Shown piece by piece: positions 52,313 through 61,448 of a stretch of 64,000 bases of DNA. The DNA is from Burkholderia guangdongensis (GTDB lineage Bacteria; Pseudomonadota; Gammaproteobacteria; Burkholderiales; Burkholderiaceae), in contig NZ_JACBNX010000006.1 of the NCBI RefSeq assembly GCF_013403875.1, positions 62,001 to 126,000 of the forward strand. Direction: 5' to 3'. The notes beneath the pieces are model-generated. The model was given only the letters and a program-made list of their open reading frames with translations. It was not told the origin of the DNA and ran no database searches. How positions within the stretch are numbered: the stretch's first letter is position 1; every line of letters begins with the position of its first letter. The translations under genes and the position numbers were made by a program.

Positions 52313-52999
52313 ATGAGACTCGATGAAGTGGAAAGCCTGCTCGACCCGACCCCACTGCGCCTGGAAACGGGATATGAGCGGTTGCCCGACGGCGTACTGC
52401 ATGTCGCCTGCAGAACCGATCTGCACAATTGCACCGGCGAGATGTTCGAGTGGTGGTTCCGGTCACGCCCCGACACGCGCCACTATCGCTGGTGGCATCC
52501 GGTCGATCATGTCAGCAGCGAGTGGGCCGAAGGGACCGACGATACCCACGTCGGCTCGATCCATCTGGTCGACGAATGCTTTACCGGGTTGCCGGCCCAA
52601 AAGCTGGCGATCCAGTTCCGTGATGCGTCGGAATTCTTCAACGAGAACGCGTACGAGGTCGCACGGGCGGAGCAGCGCATATCGGCCGCGGTGTGCGGCC
52701 ACGTCGGCATCGGAACGCATCCGGAACGCACGCCGGATGGCAAGGTCGTCGGCGGCCGCCTGCTTCATATCGGACGAGAGACGCCATGGGGCCTTGCGCT
52801 GCGCAGTCACTTCTATATCGGACAGGATTTTCCGTCCATGGGAAAAACGCCGGAAGAGATTGGCGCAATATTCCCTGACGAATTCGGGCGTGCGCTGCTC
52901 ATGCATTGCTACAACGAATTTACGTTCCTGTCGCGATTTCTATCGTCACTGTACCTTGGCGACAATCGGGAAAAAATCGACATCCCGCTGCCCTGGTGA
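52313..52999 (+). CDS. PhlG-like (2,4-diacetylphloroglucinol hydrolase family) carbon-carbon hydrolase
   Basis: 228 aa. The EMFEWWF...WWHPVDHV segment (residues 43-67) and the C-terminal HCYNEFTFLSRFL (from His198) match the PhlG-type family, in which a zinc ion held by His and Glu residues drives hydrolysis of an aryl C-C(acyl) bond. His62/His66, His166 and His198 are candidate ligands. It is shorter than PhlG itself (about 290 aa). GGAGAAGACG precedes the ATG, 13 nt after the porin stop, so it belongs to the operon. The substrate could be an acylated phenol or another beta-diketone. Confidence 0.75.
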   Translation: MRLDEVESLLDPTPLRLETGYERLPDGVLHVACRTDLHNCTGEMFEWWFRSRPDTRHYRWWHPVDHVSSEWAEGTDDTHVGSIHLVDECFTGLPAQKLAIQFRDASEFFNENAYEVARAEQRISAAVCGHVGIGTHPERTPDGKVVGGRLLHIGRETPWGLALRSHFYIGQDFPSMGKTPEEIGAIFPDEFGRALLMHCYNEFTFLSRFLSSLYLGDNREKIDIPLPW

Positions 53000-53089
53000 G
53001 GGCCATTGTTCCACTGACTTGCGCACCGCATCTGCAACGGGTTCCGCATGGCGGTTCATTTGCGTGCGCGGTGCGAACTGCACTCACGC

Positions 53090-53599
53090 TCAGCGTGATC
53101 GGCAAGCGGCCAGGATGCCTCTCAGCAAATCGACGGGCGGTGGCGGGCATCCGGGGATCGTCACGTCGACCGGCAAGATCGACGAAACGGGACCACACAC
53201 CGCATAGCTGTCGGCAAAAATGCCGCCCGTGCACGCGCATTCGCCGGCGGCAACGACGAGTTTCGGCGCGGGTGTCGCGTCGTACGCGGCGAGCACCGCC
53301 GCCCGCATGTTCAGCGTCACCGGGCCAGTCACGAGCAGCAGGTCGGCATGCCGGGGGCTCGCAACGAACTTGATGCCGAGCCCTTCGATGTTGTAGTACG
53401 GGTTGTTCAGCGCGTGGATCTCCAGTTCACACCCATTGCACGAGCCCGCGTCGATCTGCCGGATGCACAATGCCCGCCCGAGCAGATCGAGAATGTCCCG
53501 ACGGATCCGCCGCTCCTCGTGATGCCAGGCGTCTTCCGCCGCCGGCGCGGGTTCGTCGGGAAAATCGGTGCGCGCGAATTGTCGGAGGAGTTGCCACAT
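53090..53599 (-). CDS. NuoB/HyfI-like iron-sulfur subunit
   Basis: 169 aa. The proximal [4Fe-4S] ligands are all present: Cys54 and Cys57 (SCNGCELE), Cys121 (GECACTGG) and Cys151 (PGCPPPP). This is the small electron-transfer subunit common to complex I and group 4 hydrogenases. ATG at 53599 overlaps the large-subunit stop (TGATG). It is the last gene of the leftward membrane-complex operon. An iron-sulfur cluster without a nickel site in its partner suggests another electron donor. Confidence 0.88.
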   Translation of the reverse strand: MWQLLRQFARTDFPDEPAPAAEDAWHHEERRIRRDILDLLGRALCIRQIDAGSCNGCELEIHALNNPYYNIEGLGIKFVASPRHADLLLVTGPVTLNMRAAVLAAYDATPAPKLVVAAGECACTGGIFADSYAVCGPVSSILPVDVTIPGCPPPPVDLLRGILAACRSR

Positions 53600-55161
53600 C
53601 AGAGATCGTGCCCCGCATAGTTCAGGTTGAACGATTTGTTGATCAGCGGGAAATCGGGAACGATGTTGCCGATGATCGCGTGCTCGACCGCCGGCCAGTT
53701 CTGCCACGACGGATCATGGCAATGACATCGTGCGATGGCGTCACCGGGTGCGATGTCGAGCGCCACGAACACATCGCCTCGCCAGCCCTCCACCCAACCG
53801 ACGCCTCGGGAGGGCATCGTCGCCGTCGTCATGTCGACCGCGATGGCGCCCTCCGGTAGATCGGCCAGCCATGCGCGGATCAGGCGCAGGGATGCGTCGA
53901 TTTCGGCAAAGCGCACCGCAACGCGCGCGGCAACATCGCCGCGCGCGTCACTGACCGCGTCGACGCCCGTGTCGTCATACGGTGCGGATCGCAAGCTCGC
54001 GCGCACATCGAACGTCTGACCGCTGGCGCGGGCTGCCATGCCGCGCACGCCGAAATGCTCGGCCACCGCCGCGGTCAATCGTCCCGTGCCAAGGAATCGG
54101 TCCTGCAGCCCGGACTGCTCTTCGTAGACTTTCCGCATCACGTGGACTTCGCGCCCGATGCGTTCGCATTGTTCCGCGAGGACGGCCGCGTCGTCGGCGC
54201 GAACGTCGACCGCCACGCCCCCCGGCACGATCCGGTCCATCAGGTACCGATGCCCGAATAGTCGAGCGTTCACCCGTATCCAGTCCTCCTTGAGTCGCGA
54301 GAACTGCGCGAGTCCGAACCCGAACCCGGCGTCGTTCCCGAGCGCGCCCAGGTCGCCGAGGTGGTTGGCAACCCGCTCGCGTTCCAGCAGCAGCCCACGC
54401 AAATAAAGTGCGCGCTTCGACAACGCCACACCGCAGGCCTGCTCGAGCGCCATGCAGTAGGCCCACGAGAACGCGACGGTCGAATCGCCCGCAATTCTCG
54501 CGGCAACCCGATGACCGCGCGACGCCGGAGTGCGCTCGAACAGCCGCTCGACGCCGCGGTGGGCATAGCCGAGACGCTCTTCCAGGCGCAGCACCTTCTC
54601 GCCGACGACCGAGAACCGGAAATGCCCCGGCTCGATGGTGCCGGCGTGGATCGGCCCGACGGCGATCTCGTGCACGCCATCGCCCGCAACCTGCACGAAC
54701 GGATAGTCCGCCTCGCTCGACTCGAACACTTCGACGCCCGTCACCTGCTTGCGCAGCGGGAAATAATCGCTGGGCCAGTTGCCGTGATTGAGCCACGGCC
54801 GCGTATCCTCGGCGCCGCGAGCCCGCAAGCCGGTCAGATCGAAGATCGCCCGTTGCATGCGCGTTGCATAGGGAAAAACGGGTGCGAGATCGGGATAGTC
54901 CCCTCCGGCATCCTGCTTGCGCCCGATTGCGACGCGCGCCCACAGGATGCCGTCGTCGCATTCGTACGCGGCGTTCACCGAAAACTCGCCTTCGCGTGCT
55001 TCGCTGCCCCACATTGCAACGAGTCGGCGCCGCGCGGACCGCACCGCGCGCGCGAGCTCGAGCCAGCGCGCTTCGTCGACATCGACGACGGCAGCGGGAA
55101 TCCGACCCGCCGCGTGCCCCAGGCGGGTCACGCCGTCGATCGGTGTCGAGTCAATTCGCAT
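53599..55161 (-). CDS. HyfG/NuoCD-like large subunit lacking nickel cysteines
   Basis: 520 aa. An N-terminal NuoC-like domain (about 1-160) is fused to a NuoD/hydrogenase large-subunit domain. Where group 4 hydrogenases have RICGIC the protein reads RIAGDST, and where they have the C-terminal DPCxxC it reads NKSFNLN. All four nickel ligands are gone, so it cannot be a [NiFe] hydrogenase. This matches the energy-converting-hydrogenase-related (Ehr) family. Its catalytic partner and substrate are unknown. It lies 3 nt downstream of HyfF. Confidence 0.85.
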   Translation of the reverse strand: MRIDSTPIDGVTRLGHAAGRIPAAVVDVDEARWLELARAVRSARRRLVAMWGSEAREGEFSVNAAYECDDGILWARVAIGRKQDAGGDYPDLAPVFPYATRMQRAIFDLTGLRARGAEDTRPWLNHGNWPSDYFPLRKQVTGVEVFESSEADYPFVQVAGDGVHEIAVGPIHAGTIEPGHFRFSVVGEKVLRLEERLGYAHRGVERLFERTPASRGHRVAARIAGDSTVAFSWAYCMALEQACGVALSKRALYLRGLLLERERVANHLGDLGALGNDAGFGFGLAQFSRLKEDWIRVNARLFGHRYLMDRIVPGGVAVDVRADDAAVLAEQCERIGREVHVMRKVYEEQSGLQDRFLGTGRLTAAVAEHFGVRGMAARASGQTFDVRASLRSAPYDDTGVDAVSDARGDVAARVAVRFAEIDASLRLIRAWLADLPEGAIAVDMTTATMPSRGVGWVEGWRGDVFVALDIAPGDAIARCHCHDPSWQNWPAVEHAIIGNIVPDFPLINKSFNLNYAGHDL

Positions 55162-55164
55162 GCT

Positions 55165-56628
55165 TCACCCCGCCAGCATCGTCGCGGCCTGGTGATACCA
55201 CATCACCAGGTAAGGCGGCACGTAGAGACCCAGCATCAGGCCGAGACCCAGATGGACGAAAACCGGGAGCAGCGCCGGCCGATGCTCGAGCGGCTTCGCC
55301 GTCGTCACTGTGCCGAACACCATTCGCTGCACGCGCGCAAAAATCGCCGCGAATGCGACCGCGAGGCTGAGCAACAGCAGCGGCGCCGTCCACGGTAACG
55401 TGTTCATCGCGGTCGTCAGGATCAGGAATTCGCTTGCAAACACACCGAACGGCGGCAGGCCCAGAATCGCGAGCGTGCCGAGCATCATTCCCCAACCCAC
55501 CGTCGGGCTGACCTGCAGCAGCCCACGAATGCCGTCGATCGCCTGCGTGCCCGCCTTCTGCGCCGCGTGACCGACCGCGAAGAAAATCGCCGACTTGACC
55601 AGGGAATGGACCGTCATGTGGAGCAGCCCGGCAAACGTCGCGACCGGACCACCGAGCCCGAATGCAAACGTCGTCAACCCCATGTGCTCGATCGACGAAT
55701 AGGAGAACAGGCGCTTGACGTCCTTCTGGCGGAACAGCGAGAACGTGGCGATCAGCACCGACACGAGTCCGAAACCGACCAGGAGCCGCCCCGGCAGCCC
55801 GTTGCCGAGTGCGCCGTCCGCGAGCACCTTGCAGCGCAGCACCGCATACAGCGCGACGTTCAGCAGCAACCCGGAGAGCACCGCCGAAATCGGTGTCGGG
55901 CCTTCGGCGTGCGCATCCGGCAGCCAGTTGTGCATGGGCACGAGCCCCACCTTCGTGCCGTAGCCGACGAGCAGGAACACGAAGGCGATCGATACGATGG
56001 TCGGGTCGAGGTGCGCCTTGACCGCGGCAAGGCTCGTCCACAGCAGCGCATCGCCGTCGGTCAGATGCCGGCTCGCGGCGAGGTACAGCAGGATCGTGCC
56101 GAACAGGGCCTGCGCGATGCCGACGCCGCACAGGATGAAGTACTTCCAGGCCGCCTCGAGGCTCGCGGCGGTCCGATAGACGCTGACGAGCAGCACGGTC
56201 GCAAGCGTGGCGGCCTCCATCGCGACCCACAACACGCCCAGGTTATTGGTCAGAAGCGCGAGCAGCATCGCGAACATGAAGAGCTGGTACATGCTGTGAT
56301 AAAGGCGCATCCGCCCGGCCGTCATCCGGCCGCGGGCCTCCTCGACCTGCATGTACGGCCGCGAAAATACCGACGTCGTCCAACCGACGAACGCGGTGAG
56401 CGCGACGAGGTAGACGTTGAGCGGATCGACGAAGAATGCCCGTCCGAGCGCGAACGACGGCCCCTGTTCGACGGTGCGCGCGGCGAGCACGAGCGTTGCC
56501 GCAAACGTCATGAAGCTGAAGCCGACGTTCAGGCTCCGCGCGACATGACCGGGGAGCACGAGCGCAAGACACGCGGCGGCCACGAGCGGAATGCCGAGCA
56601 CGGCGAGCACGACGAGGGCGTCATTCAT
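55165..56628 (-). CDS. hyfF: HyfF-like antiporter subunit (NuoN/L/M family)
   Basis: 487 aa with about 14 hydrophobic segments. The antiporter-like motifs are present: the LPDAHAEGPTPISAVLSG segment with the conserved Glu, and lysine-bearing helices (Lys in GYGTKVGLVPMHNW). It probably moves protons or sodium ions. The start overlaps the HyfE stop by 8 nt. Together with HyfB it gives the complex two ion channels. Confidence 0.88.
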   Translation of the reverse strand: MNDALVVLAVLGIPLVAAACLALVLPGHVARSLNVGFSFMTFAATLVLAARTVEQGPSFALGRAFFVDPLNVYLVALTAFVGWTTSVFSRPYMQVEEARGRMTAGRMRLYHSMYQLFMFAMLLALLTNNLGVLWVAMEAATLATVLLVSVYRTAASLEAAWKYFILCGVGIAQALFGTILLYLAASRHLTDGDALLWTSLAAVKAHLDPTIVSIAFVFLLVGYGTKVGLVPMHNWLPDAHAEGPTPISAVLSGLLLNVALYAVLRCKVLADGALGNGLPGRLLVGFGLVSVLIATFSLFRQKDVKRLFSYSSIEHMGLTTFAFGLGGPVATFAGLLHMTVHSLVKSAIFFAVGHAAQKAGTQAIDGIRGLLQVSPTVGWGMMLGTLAILGLPPFGVFASEFLILTTAMNTLPWTAPLLLLSLAVAFAAIFARVQRMVFGTVTTAKPLEHRPALLPVFVHLGLGLMLGLYVPPYLVMWYHQAATMLAG

Positions 56629-57280
56629 CTTTGAGCTTCTCGAGGTGGTGGATGTCGAGGCTGTCGAACTGCTCGCGGATCTGGAACATGAATACGCCCA
56701 GAATCAGGATCCCGATCAGCACATCGAGCCCGATGCCGAGCTCGACGATCATCGGCATGCCGTTGGTGGCGGCCGTGGCGGCGAAGAACAACCCGTTCTC
56801 CATCGACAGGAAGCCGAGCACCTGAGGAATCGCCTTCGCGCGCGTGATCATCGCCATGAACGACAGCAGCACGCACGCGAGCGCAATCCCGAGTGTGCCG
56901 CGTGCGACCGACGTCGCGAGCTGGCTGATCGGTGCGGCGACGTTGAACGCGATGATCACGAGCACGATGCCGATCAGCAGCGTCGTCGGAATGTTGATGA
57001 GCGGCTCGACGTCGGCCTGAACGTCGAGCCTGCGCACGAGCCGATACAGAATCCACGGCACCACGCCGACCTTCAGCACCAGCGTCAGTCCGGCGGACAC
57101 GTACAGATGCGAATCGCCCGACACCCAAGCGAGGATCAGGTTGGCCAGCACGAGCGCGACGCCCTGTAGCGTATAGAGATGGATCAGCGACAGGACCCGG
57201 CGCTGGCTCAGCATCGCGAATGACAACAGGAGCAGCACGGCCGCGAGGAAATTGATCAGTTGCGTCGCATAGGCGTGCAT
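56621..57280 (-). CDS. hyfE: HyfE-like membrane subunit
   Basis: 219 aa with six hydrophobic segments and the ILGVFMFQIREQFDSLD C-terminal region typical of HyfE (fused NuoK/J-like). It links the two antiporter subunits to the rest of the complex. It follows HyfC without any gap (stop to start abutting). Confidence 0.85.
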   Translation of the reverse strand: MHAYATQLINFLAAVLLLLSFAMLSQRRVLSLIHLYTLQGVALVLANLILAWVSGDSHLYVSAGLTLVLKVGVVPWILYRLVRRLDVQADVEPLINIPTTLLIGIVLVIIAFNVAAPISQLATSVARGTLGIALACVLLSFMAMITRAKAIPQVLGFLSMENGLFFAATAATNGMPMIVELGIGLDVLIGILILGVFMFQIREQFDSLDIHHLEKLKDE

Positions 57281-58231
57281 TCATGCCCCCAGCAGCAGAT
57301 GGACGAGCATGCCGATCACCGCAAGCAGGAAGGCGGTTGCAAGGAACTCCGGGATCCGGAAAATCCGCATCTTCGCGTTGGCGGTCTCGACCACGGCGAG
57401 CGCGGCGCCGCCCGCCATCAGCTTGACGAAGAGTGCCGGCACCGCGAGCACCAACGCGAGCGGATTACCCGCCTCGGCAATCCCCCACGGGATGAAGAGC
57501 GCAAGACCCATGCACGAGTACGCGAACAACTTCAGGCTGGCGGCCCATTCCATCAGCGCGAGGTGCCGCCCCGAATATTCGAGGATCAGCGCCTCGTGGA
57601 TCATCGTCAGCTCGAGGTGGGTCGTCGGATTGTCGACGGGCAGCCGCGCGTTCTCGGCGAGCGACACCAGCGTGAACGCAATGCCCGCGAATGCGAGGCT
57701 CGGATAGATCGCCAGTTCGCCGCGCCCGAGCGTCGAGACGATGCTCGTGAGCAGCGTCGACCGGGTGATCAGCGAGGCCGACAGCAGCACCATCAGCAGC
57801 GCAGGCTCCGCGAGGAAGCCGATCAGCATCTCGCGGCGGGCGCCGAGAGTGCCGAACGCGGTACCGACGTCCATCGCGGCGAGCGACAGCGCGACACGCG
57901 CGAGCGCAAACAGGCCGACGAGCGCGATCGCGTCCGCGGCGGGCGACAGCAGCAATTCGGTCGACAGCGTCGGGACGATCGCACACGCGAGCGTCATCGC
58001 GGCCCACACGACGTAAGGCGCCCCGCGAAAGACGGGACTTGCGCCATCGGCGACGACCGACTCCTTGTTGAACAGCTTGTGGAGCATCCGGTACGGCTGC
58101 CAGATGCTGGGCGCGCGCCGGTTCTGCAGCCATGCGCGGCACTGGTTGACCCAGCCGGTGAGCAACGGCGCGGCGACCAGCGCCACGACGATCTCGAGGA
58201 TTTGCGATATCACGCCGGATACGGTCACCAT
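57281..58231 (-). CDS. hyfC: HyfC-like (NuoH family) membrane subunit
   Basis: 316 aa with about eight hydrophobic segments. The NuoH/HycD signature is visible in KLFNKESVVADGASPVFR and in the AENARLPVDNPTTHLELTMIHE loop, with the conserved acidic residues that sit next to the peripheral arm. It couples electron transfer to the ion-pumping subunits. It overlaps the HyfB stop by 7 nt. Confidence 0.9.
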   Translation of the reverse strand: MVTVSGVISQILEIVVALVAAPLLTGWVNQCRAWLQNRRAPSIWQPYRMLHKLFNKESVVADGASPVFRGAPYVVWAAMTLACAIVPTLSTELLLSPAADAIALVGLFALARVALSLAAMDVGTAFGTLGARREMLIGFLAEPALLMVLLSASLITRSTLLTSIVSTLGRGELAIYPSLAFAGIAFTLVSLAENARLPVDNPTTHLELTMIHEALILEYSGRHLALMEWAASLKLFAYSCMGLALFIPWGIAEAGNPLALVLAVPALFVKLMAGGAALAVVETANAKMRIFRIPEFLATAFLLAVIGMLVHLLLGA

Positions 58232-60231
58232 CGTCTCACCAGCATCAGCAGCAGGATCAGCACGGCGAAGCTATAGGTCAGGTAGACGGCAATCTTGCCC
58301 GTCTGCAGCCGGCCTGCCCATTCCGCCATGCGTTGCGTCAGCGCCGCGACACGGTCGTAGAGCGCGGACCAAGTGCGGTCGGCGACCGAGACCCGGTACG
58401 CGGGCTGCACGTCGAACGGCGATGGCACGTGCCGCTCGATGCGCAGGAGCGGCGCGAAGATCTCCCGGATCGGCTGCCCGAACCCTTCCGCGGTGTCCTG
58501 CATGCGCGCGTTCGTGAACGGGAATCCGCAGCTCCACGGCGCGGCGCGCCGCAGCCGGCCGTGGTAGAAGCGTCTCACCAGCACCCACGCGAACCCGCAG
58601 CAGACAACGAAAAACAGCATGAACACGGCGGGCATGTAGCTCGCCCGCGCCGTCGACACCGGCACGAACATCAGCCAGCCATGATTTTCCGCGCCGATTC
58701 CGGCGCCGACGAGCGCACGCGTGACTCGATCCAGCAGCTTGACGAACTGCGCGGGCATCAACCCGAGCAGCGCGCCGCCCACCGCGAACCAGCAGAACGC
58801 GAGCCGTTCCCATGTATTCGCGTCGCGTGCGCGACTCAGCTTCACTTCTCTCGGCTGCCCGAGAAAGACGATGCCGAAAAACTTGACCATCGTGTAGCCG
58901 GCCAGGGCAGCCGTCATCGCGACCAGCGCGGCCGCAATCGGCACCGTCATCGCCAGCACGGAATTCGGCAAACCCGGCGTGAACAGGAAACTCTGCAGCA
59001 GCAGCCACTCCGCCACGAAACCACTCATGGGCGGCAAGCCCGCGCTGGCTGCGACGCCCGTGAGCATGGCCCACGCGGTCCACGGCATGAAACGGATCAG
59101 GCCGCCAAGTTTGCCGAGATTGCGCTCGCCGGTAGCGTGCAGCACGGCCCCGGTGCCGAGGAACAGCAGACTCTTGAATGCCGCATGCGCGACGATCTGG
59201 TAGAGCATCGCGGTCAGCGCGAGCGCGGACAAGCCCGTCATCCCGTACGCGCGAAACAGCACCGCGAGCCCGAGCGAGACAATCATCAGGCCGACGTTGT
59301 CGATCGACGAATACGCGAGCAGACGCTTCATGTCGACCTGGATCGTACTGAACACCACGCCGAGCAGTGCGGTACCGATACCCACCACGAGCAGCAGCAC
59401 GCCCCACCAGGCGATTTGCACGCGCAGCAAATCGAACACGATGCGAATCAGGCCATACAGGCCGACCTTCAGCACGAATCCACTCAGCAGCGCCGATACG
59501 GGGGACGGAGCCACGGGATGGGCGTCCGGCAGCCACACGTGCAACGGGAACACGCCCGCCTTGGCGCCGCACCCGACCAGCGCGAACAGGAACGCGAGCG
59601 ATGCCCAGAGCGCGTCGGGCGACTGCGCGCGCATGTTGGCAAACGTGTAGTCGCCGGTGCGCGCCTGCAGAATGCCGAAGCAAAGGAGCAGCGCGAGCGC
59701 GCCGACGTGGGCGATCAGGAAATACAGGTAGCCTGCGCGGCGGATCTCGCCGATCCGGTGATTGGTCATCACGAGGAACGTCGCGGACAGTGTCAGCATT
59801 TCCCAGGCGACCATGAACACATACGCATCGTCGGCCATGAGCACGAGCGCGATGCTCGCGATGCAAACGTGGTATTCGAAGCAGATGAGTCCGGGCGCAG
59901 CCCCTTCACCCTTGCGGAAATAGCCGGCGGAGAAGGCGCCGATCCCCGCGGTGACGGCGCCGAGCACGAACAGGAAATAACCGGATAGCGCATCGACGCG
60001 CAGATGGAACGGCAACCCGGGCAGCCCGATCGGCAGCACCTCGGTAGACGGTTCGGCGAAGATGCCAGCCAGTCCCGCCGCCGCCAGCAGCAGCCCACCG
60101 AGCGCACCGAGCGGAAACAGTCCGTGCGCGACGAACCGCGTGCGATGCAGAACCCCGAGACCCAGCGTGCCGATGACGAGCCACGCGACCGTGGCCAGCA
60201 GGACGAAATGGACGACCGGCATGGATGCCAT
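58225..60231 (-). CDS. hyfB: HyfB-like antiporter subunit (NuoL-like)
   Basis: 668 aa with about 16 hydrophobic segments. The proton-channel motif LPDAHPVAPSPVSALLSG and the lysine in GCGAKAGVFPLHVW match NuoL/HyfB. CTGGAG precedes the ATG by 8 nt. It is the first gene of a six-gene leftward operon (hyfB, C, E, F, G-like, I-like). Equivalents of hyfA, hyfD and hyfH are missing, so no ferredoxin-type subunit is encoded here. Confidence 0.9.
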   Translation of the reverse strand: MASMPVVHFVLLATVAWLVIGTLGLGVLHRTRFVAHGLFPLGALGGLLLAAAGLAGIFAEPSTEVLPIGLPGLPFHLRVDALSGYFLFVLGAVTAGIGAFSAGYFRKGEGAAPGLICFEYHVCIASIALVLMADDAYVFMVAWEMLTLSATFLVMTNHRIGEIRRAGYLYFLIAHVGALALLLCFGILQARTGDYTFANMRAQSPDALWASLAFLFALVGCGAKAGVFPLHVWLPDAHPVAPSPVSALLSGFVLKVGLYGLIRIVFDLLRVQIAWWGVLLLVVGIGTALLGVVFSTIQVDMKRLLAYSSIDNVGLMIVSLGLAVLFRAYGMTGLSALALTAMLYQIVAHAAFKSLLFLGTGAVLHATGERNLGKLGGLIRFMPWTAWAMLTGVAASAGLPPMSGFVAEWLLLQSFLFTPGLPNSVLAMTVPIAAALVAMTAALAGYTMVKFFGIVFLGQPREVKLSRARDANTWERLAFCWFAVGGALLGLMPAQFVKLLDRVTRALVGAGIGAENHGWLMFVPVSTARASYMPAVFMLFFVVCCGFAWVLVRRFYHGRLRRAAPWSCGFPFTNARMQDTAEGFGQPIREIFAPLLRIERHVPSPFDVQPAYRVSVADRTWSALYDRVAALTQRMAEWAGRLQTGKIAVYLTYSFAVLILLLMLVRRW

Positions 60232-60342
60232 CCGGAATGTCTCCAGTACGCTCGGATTGGACGAGGAACACGGAGCGAGCCCGGCTTTCCGGGCTCGTTC
60301 CGTCCATATTATGACATCAGAAAGCCAATCTCGATAACAGGA

Positions 60343-60363
60343 TATGATAATGACATTATCATA
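60343..60363. promoter_or_regulatory. AT-rich perfect palindrome upstream of the YoaK-like gene
   Basis: TATGATAATG and CATTATCATA form 10-bp perfect arms around a single A, 14 nt before the YoaK-like ATG. The half CATTATCATA recurs upstream of the ribbon-helix-helix gene at 61208-61217. It is a likely operator for that regulator. Confidence 0.6.
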
Positions 60364-60377
60364 CGAGCCACACTCCT

Positions 60378-61145
60378 ATGCCTGCGCAGTACTTTCGAAG
60401 CTTGACGGGAAAACACCGCAGCGAGACCTCGAACCGTCAGCTCGGGTTTTCGCTCGCCTTCGTCGCCGGCGCAACCAATGCCGGCGGATTCCTTGCGGTC
60501 AGGCAGTACACGTCACACATGAGCGGCATCGTGTCGGCGATCGCGGACCAGACGGCACTCGGGGACGTCCGGCTCGTGTCGGCCAGCATCGGTTCGCTGG
60601 CGTCGTTTCTCGTCGGGGCGGGGTGCTCGGCGGTGCTCGTCAACTGGGGGCGGCGGCGCAGTCTGCAAAGCCAGTACGTGCTGCCATTACTGGTCGAGGC
60701 CGCGCTGCTGCTCCTGTTCGGCCTGCTCGGCAGCCATCTCGCGCTATGGGAAGCGTTCTTCGTGCCCGTGACCGTCATCCTGCTGTGCTTTATCATGGGC
60801 CTGCAGAATGCGATGATCACGAAGCTGTCGGGCGCGGAAATCCGCACGACGCACATGACCGGCATCGTGACGGACCTCGGCATCGAGCTGGGCAAGCTCT
60901 TTTACTGGAACAGGTCGAATGTCGGTGCGGACGCACACGCGGTCATCGCAAACCGCGCGAAGCTGAGGATCCACGGTACGATGCTGACGTCATTCTTCGT
61001 TGGCGGCCTGACCGGCGCCGTCGGTTTCAAGCATGTCGGATACGTGTCGACCGTGCCGCTCGCAGGCTTGCTCGTCACACTCGCGATCGTGCCCGTCGTC
61101 GACGATGTGCTGACCTACCTCCATCGGCTCGACCACCGGCACTGA
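60378..61145 (+). CDS. YoaK-family (DUF1275) inner-membrane protein
   Basis: 255 aa with about six hydrophobic segments and the family motifs GATNAGGFLAV near residue 31, THMTGIVTDLG near 165 and GLQNAM near 140. The family's function is unknown. It is controlled, by position, through the palindrome just upstream. It is divergent from hyfB and precedes the ribbon-helix-helix gene by 92 nt. Confidence 0.85.
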   Translation: MPAQYFRSLTGKHRSETSNRQLGFSLAFVAGATNAGGFLAVRQYTSHMSGIVSAIADQTALGDVRLVSASIGSLASFLVGAGCSAVLVNWGRRRSLQSQYVLPLLVEAALLLLFGLLGSHLALWEAFFVPVTVILLCFIMGLQNAMITKLSGAEIRTTHMTGIVTDLGIELGKLFYWNRSNVGADAHAVIANRAKLRIHGTMLTSFFVGGLTGAVGFKHVGYVSTVPLAGLLVTLAIVPVVDDVLTYLHRLDHRH

Positions 61146-61196
61146 CCGGGCACGAGGCCGGGCGACGGCTTCCCGCCGTGCGGTTGAAGGCAAATG

Positions 61197-61217
61197 CATT
61201 ATAATTTCATTATCATA
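61197..61217. promoter_or_regulatory. AT-rich repeat upstream of the ribbon-helix-helix gene
   Basis: CATTATAATTT followed directly by CATTATCATA: two near-identical CATTATNAT units as a direct repeat, ending 20 nt before the ribbon-helix-helix ATG. It shares a 10-bp half-site with the palindrome at 60343. Confidence 0.5.
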
Positions 61218-61237
61218 TTTGCCGATCCGTCCTCGCA

Positions 61238-61435
61238 ATGGAAACGAAAACCGCCCGCCTGACCGTCCTGATCGACCCCGCCAAGAAAGAAGCATTTGAA
61301 ATACTCTGCGCGGCGCAGGATCTGACGCCGTCACAAGTCGTACGGCAGTTGATCCGCGAGTATCTCGAGCATCACGGCGTGACCTACAAGACCAAGAGCC
61401 CACTCGGCAAGCGGGTAAAACGAAGCGCCGATTGA
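61238..61435 (+). CDS. Ribbon-helix-helix (Arc/CopG-type) regulator
   Basis: 65 aa. The beta-strand KTARLTVLID is followed by the helices PAKKEAFEILCAAQDLTPSQVVRQ, the pattern of Arc/MetJ/CopG DNA-binding domains, and by a basic tail. No toxin gene is paired with it. AT-rich sites with the same CATTATMATA half lie before this gene, the YoaK-like gene and (reverse strand) the spermidine-synthase-like gene, so it may regulate all three. Confidence 0.78.
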   Translation: METKTARLTVLIDPAKKEAFEILCAAQDLTPSQVVRQLIREYLEHHGVTYKTKSPLGKRVKRSAD

Positions 61436-61448
61436 GGCCGGGCACGGA

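Noticed and set aside
58333..59988. 551-codon plus-strand frame opposite hyfB
   Set aside because: Antisense shadow of a strongly supported membrane protein gene; composition Arg/His/Glu-rich with no domain.
60232..60342. Possible shared promoter controlling hyfB together with the YoaK-like gene
   Set aside because: The palindrome lies next to the YoaK-like start only; nothing in the sequence ties it to hyfB, so joint control is not claimed.
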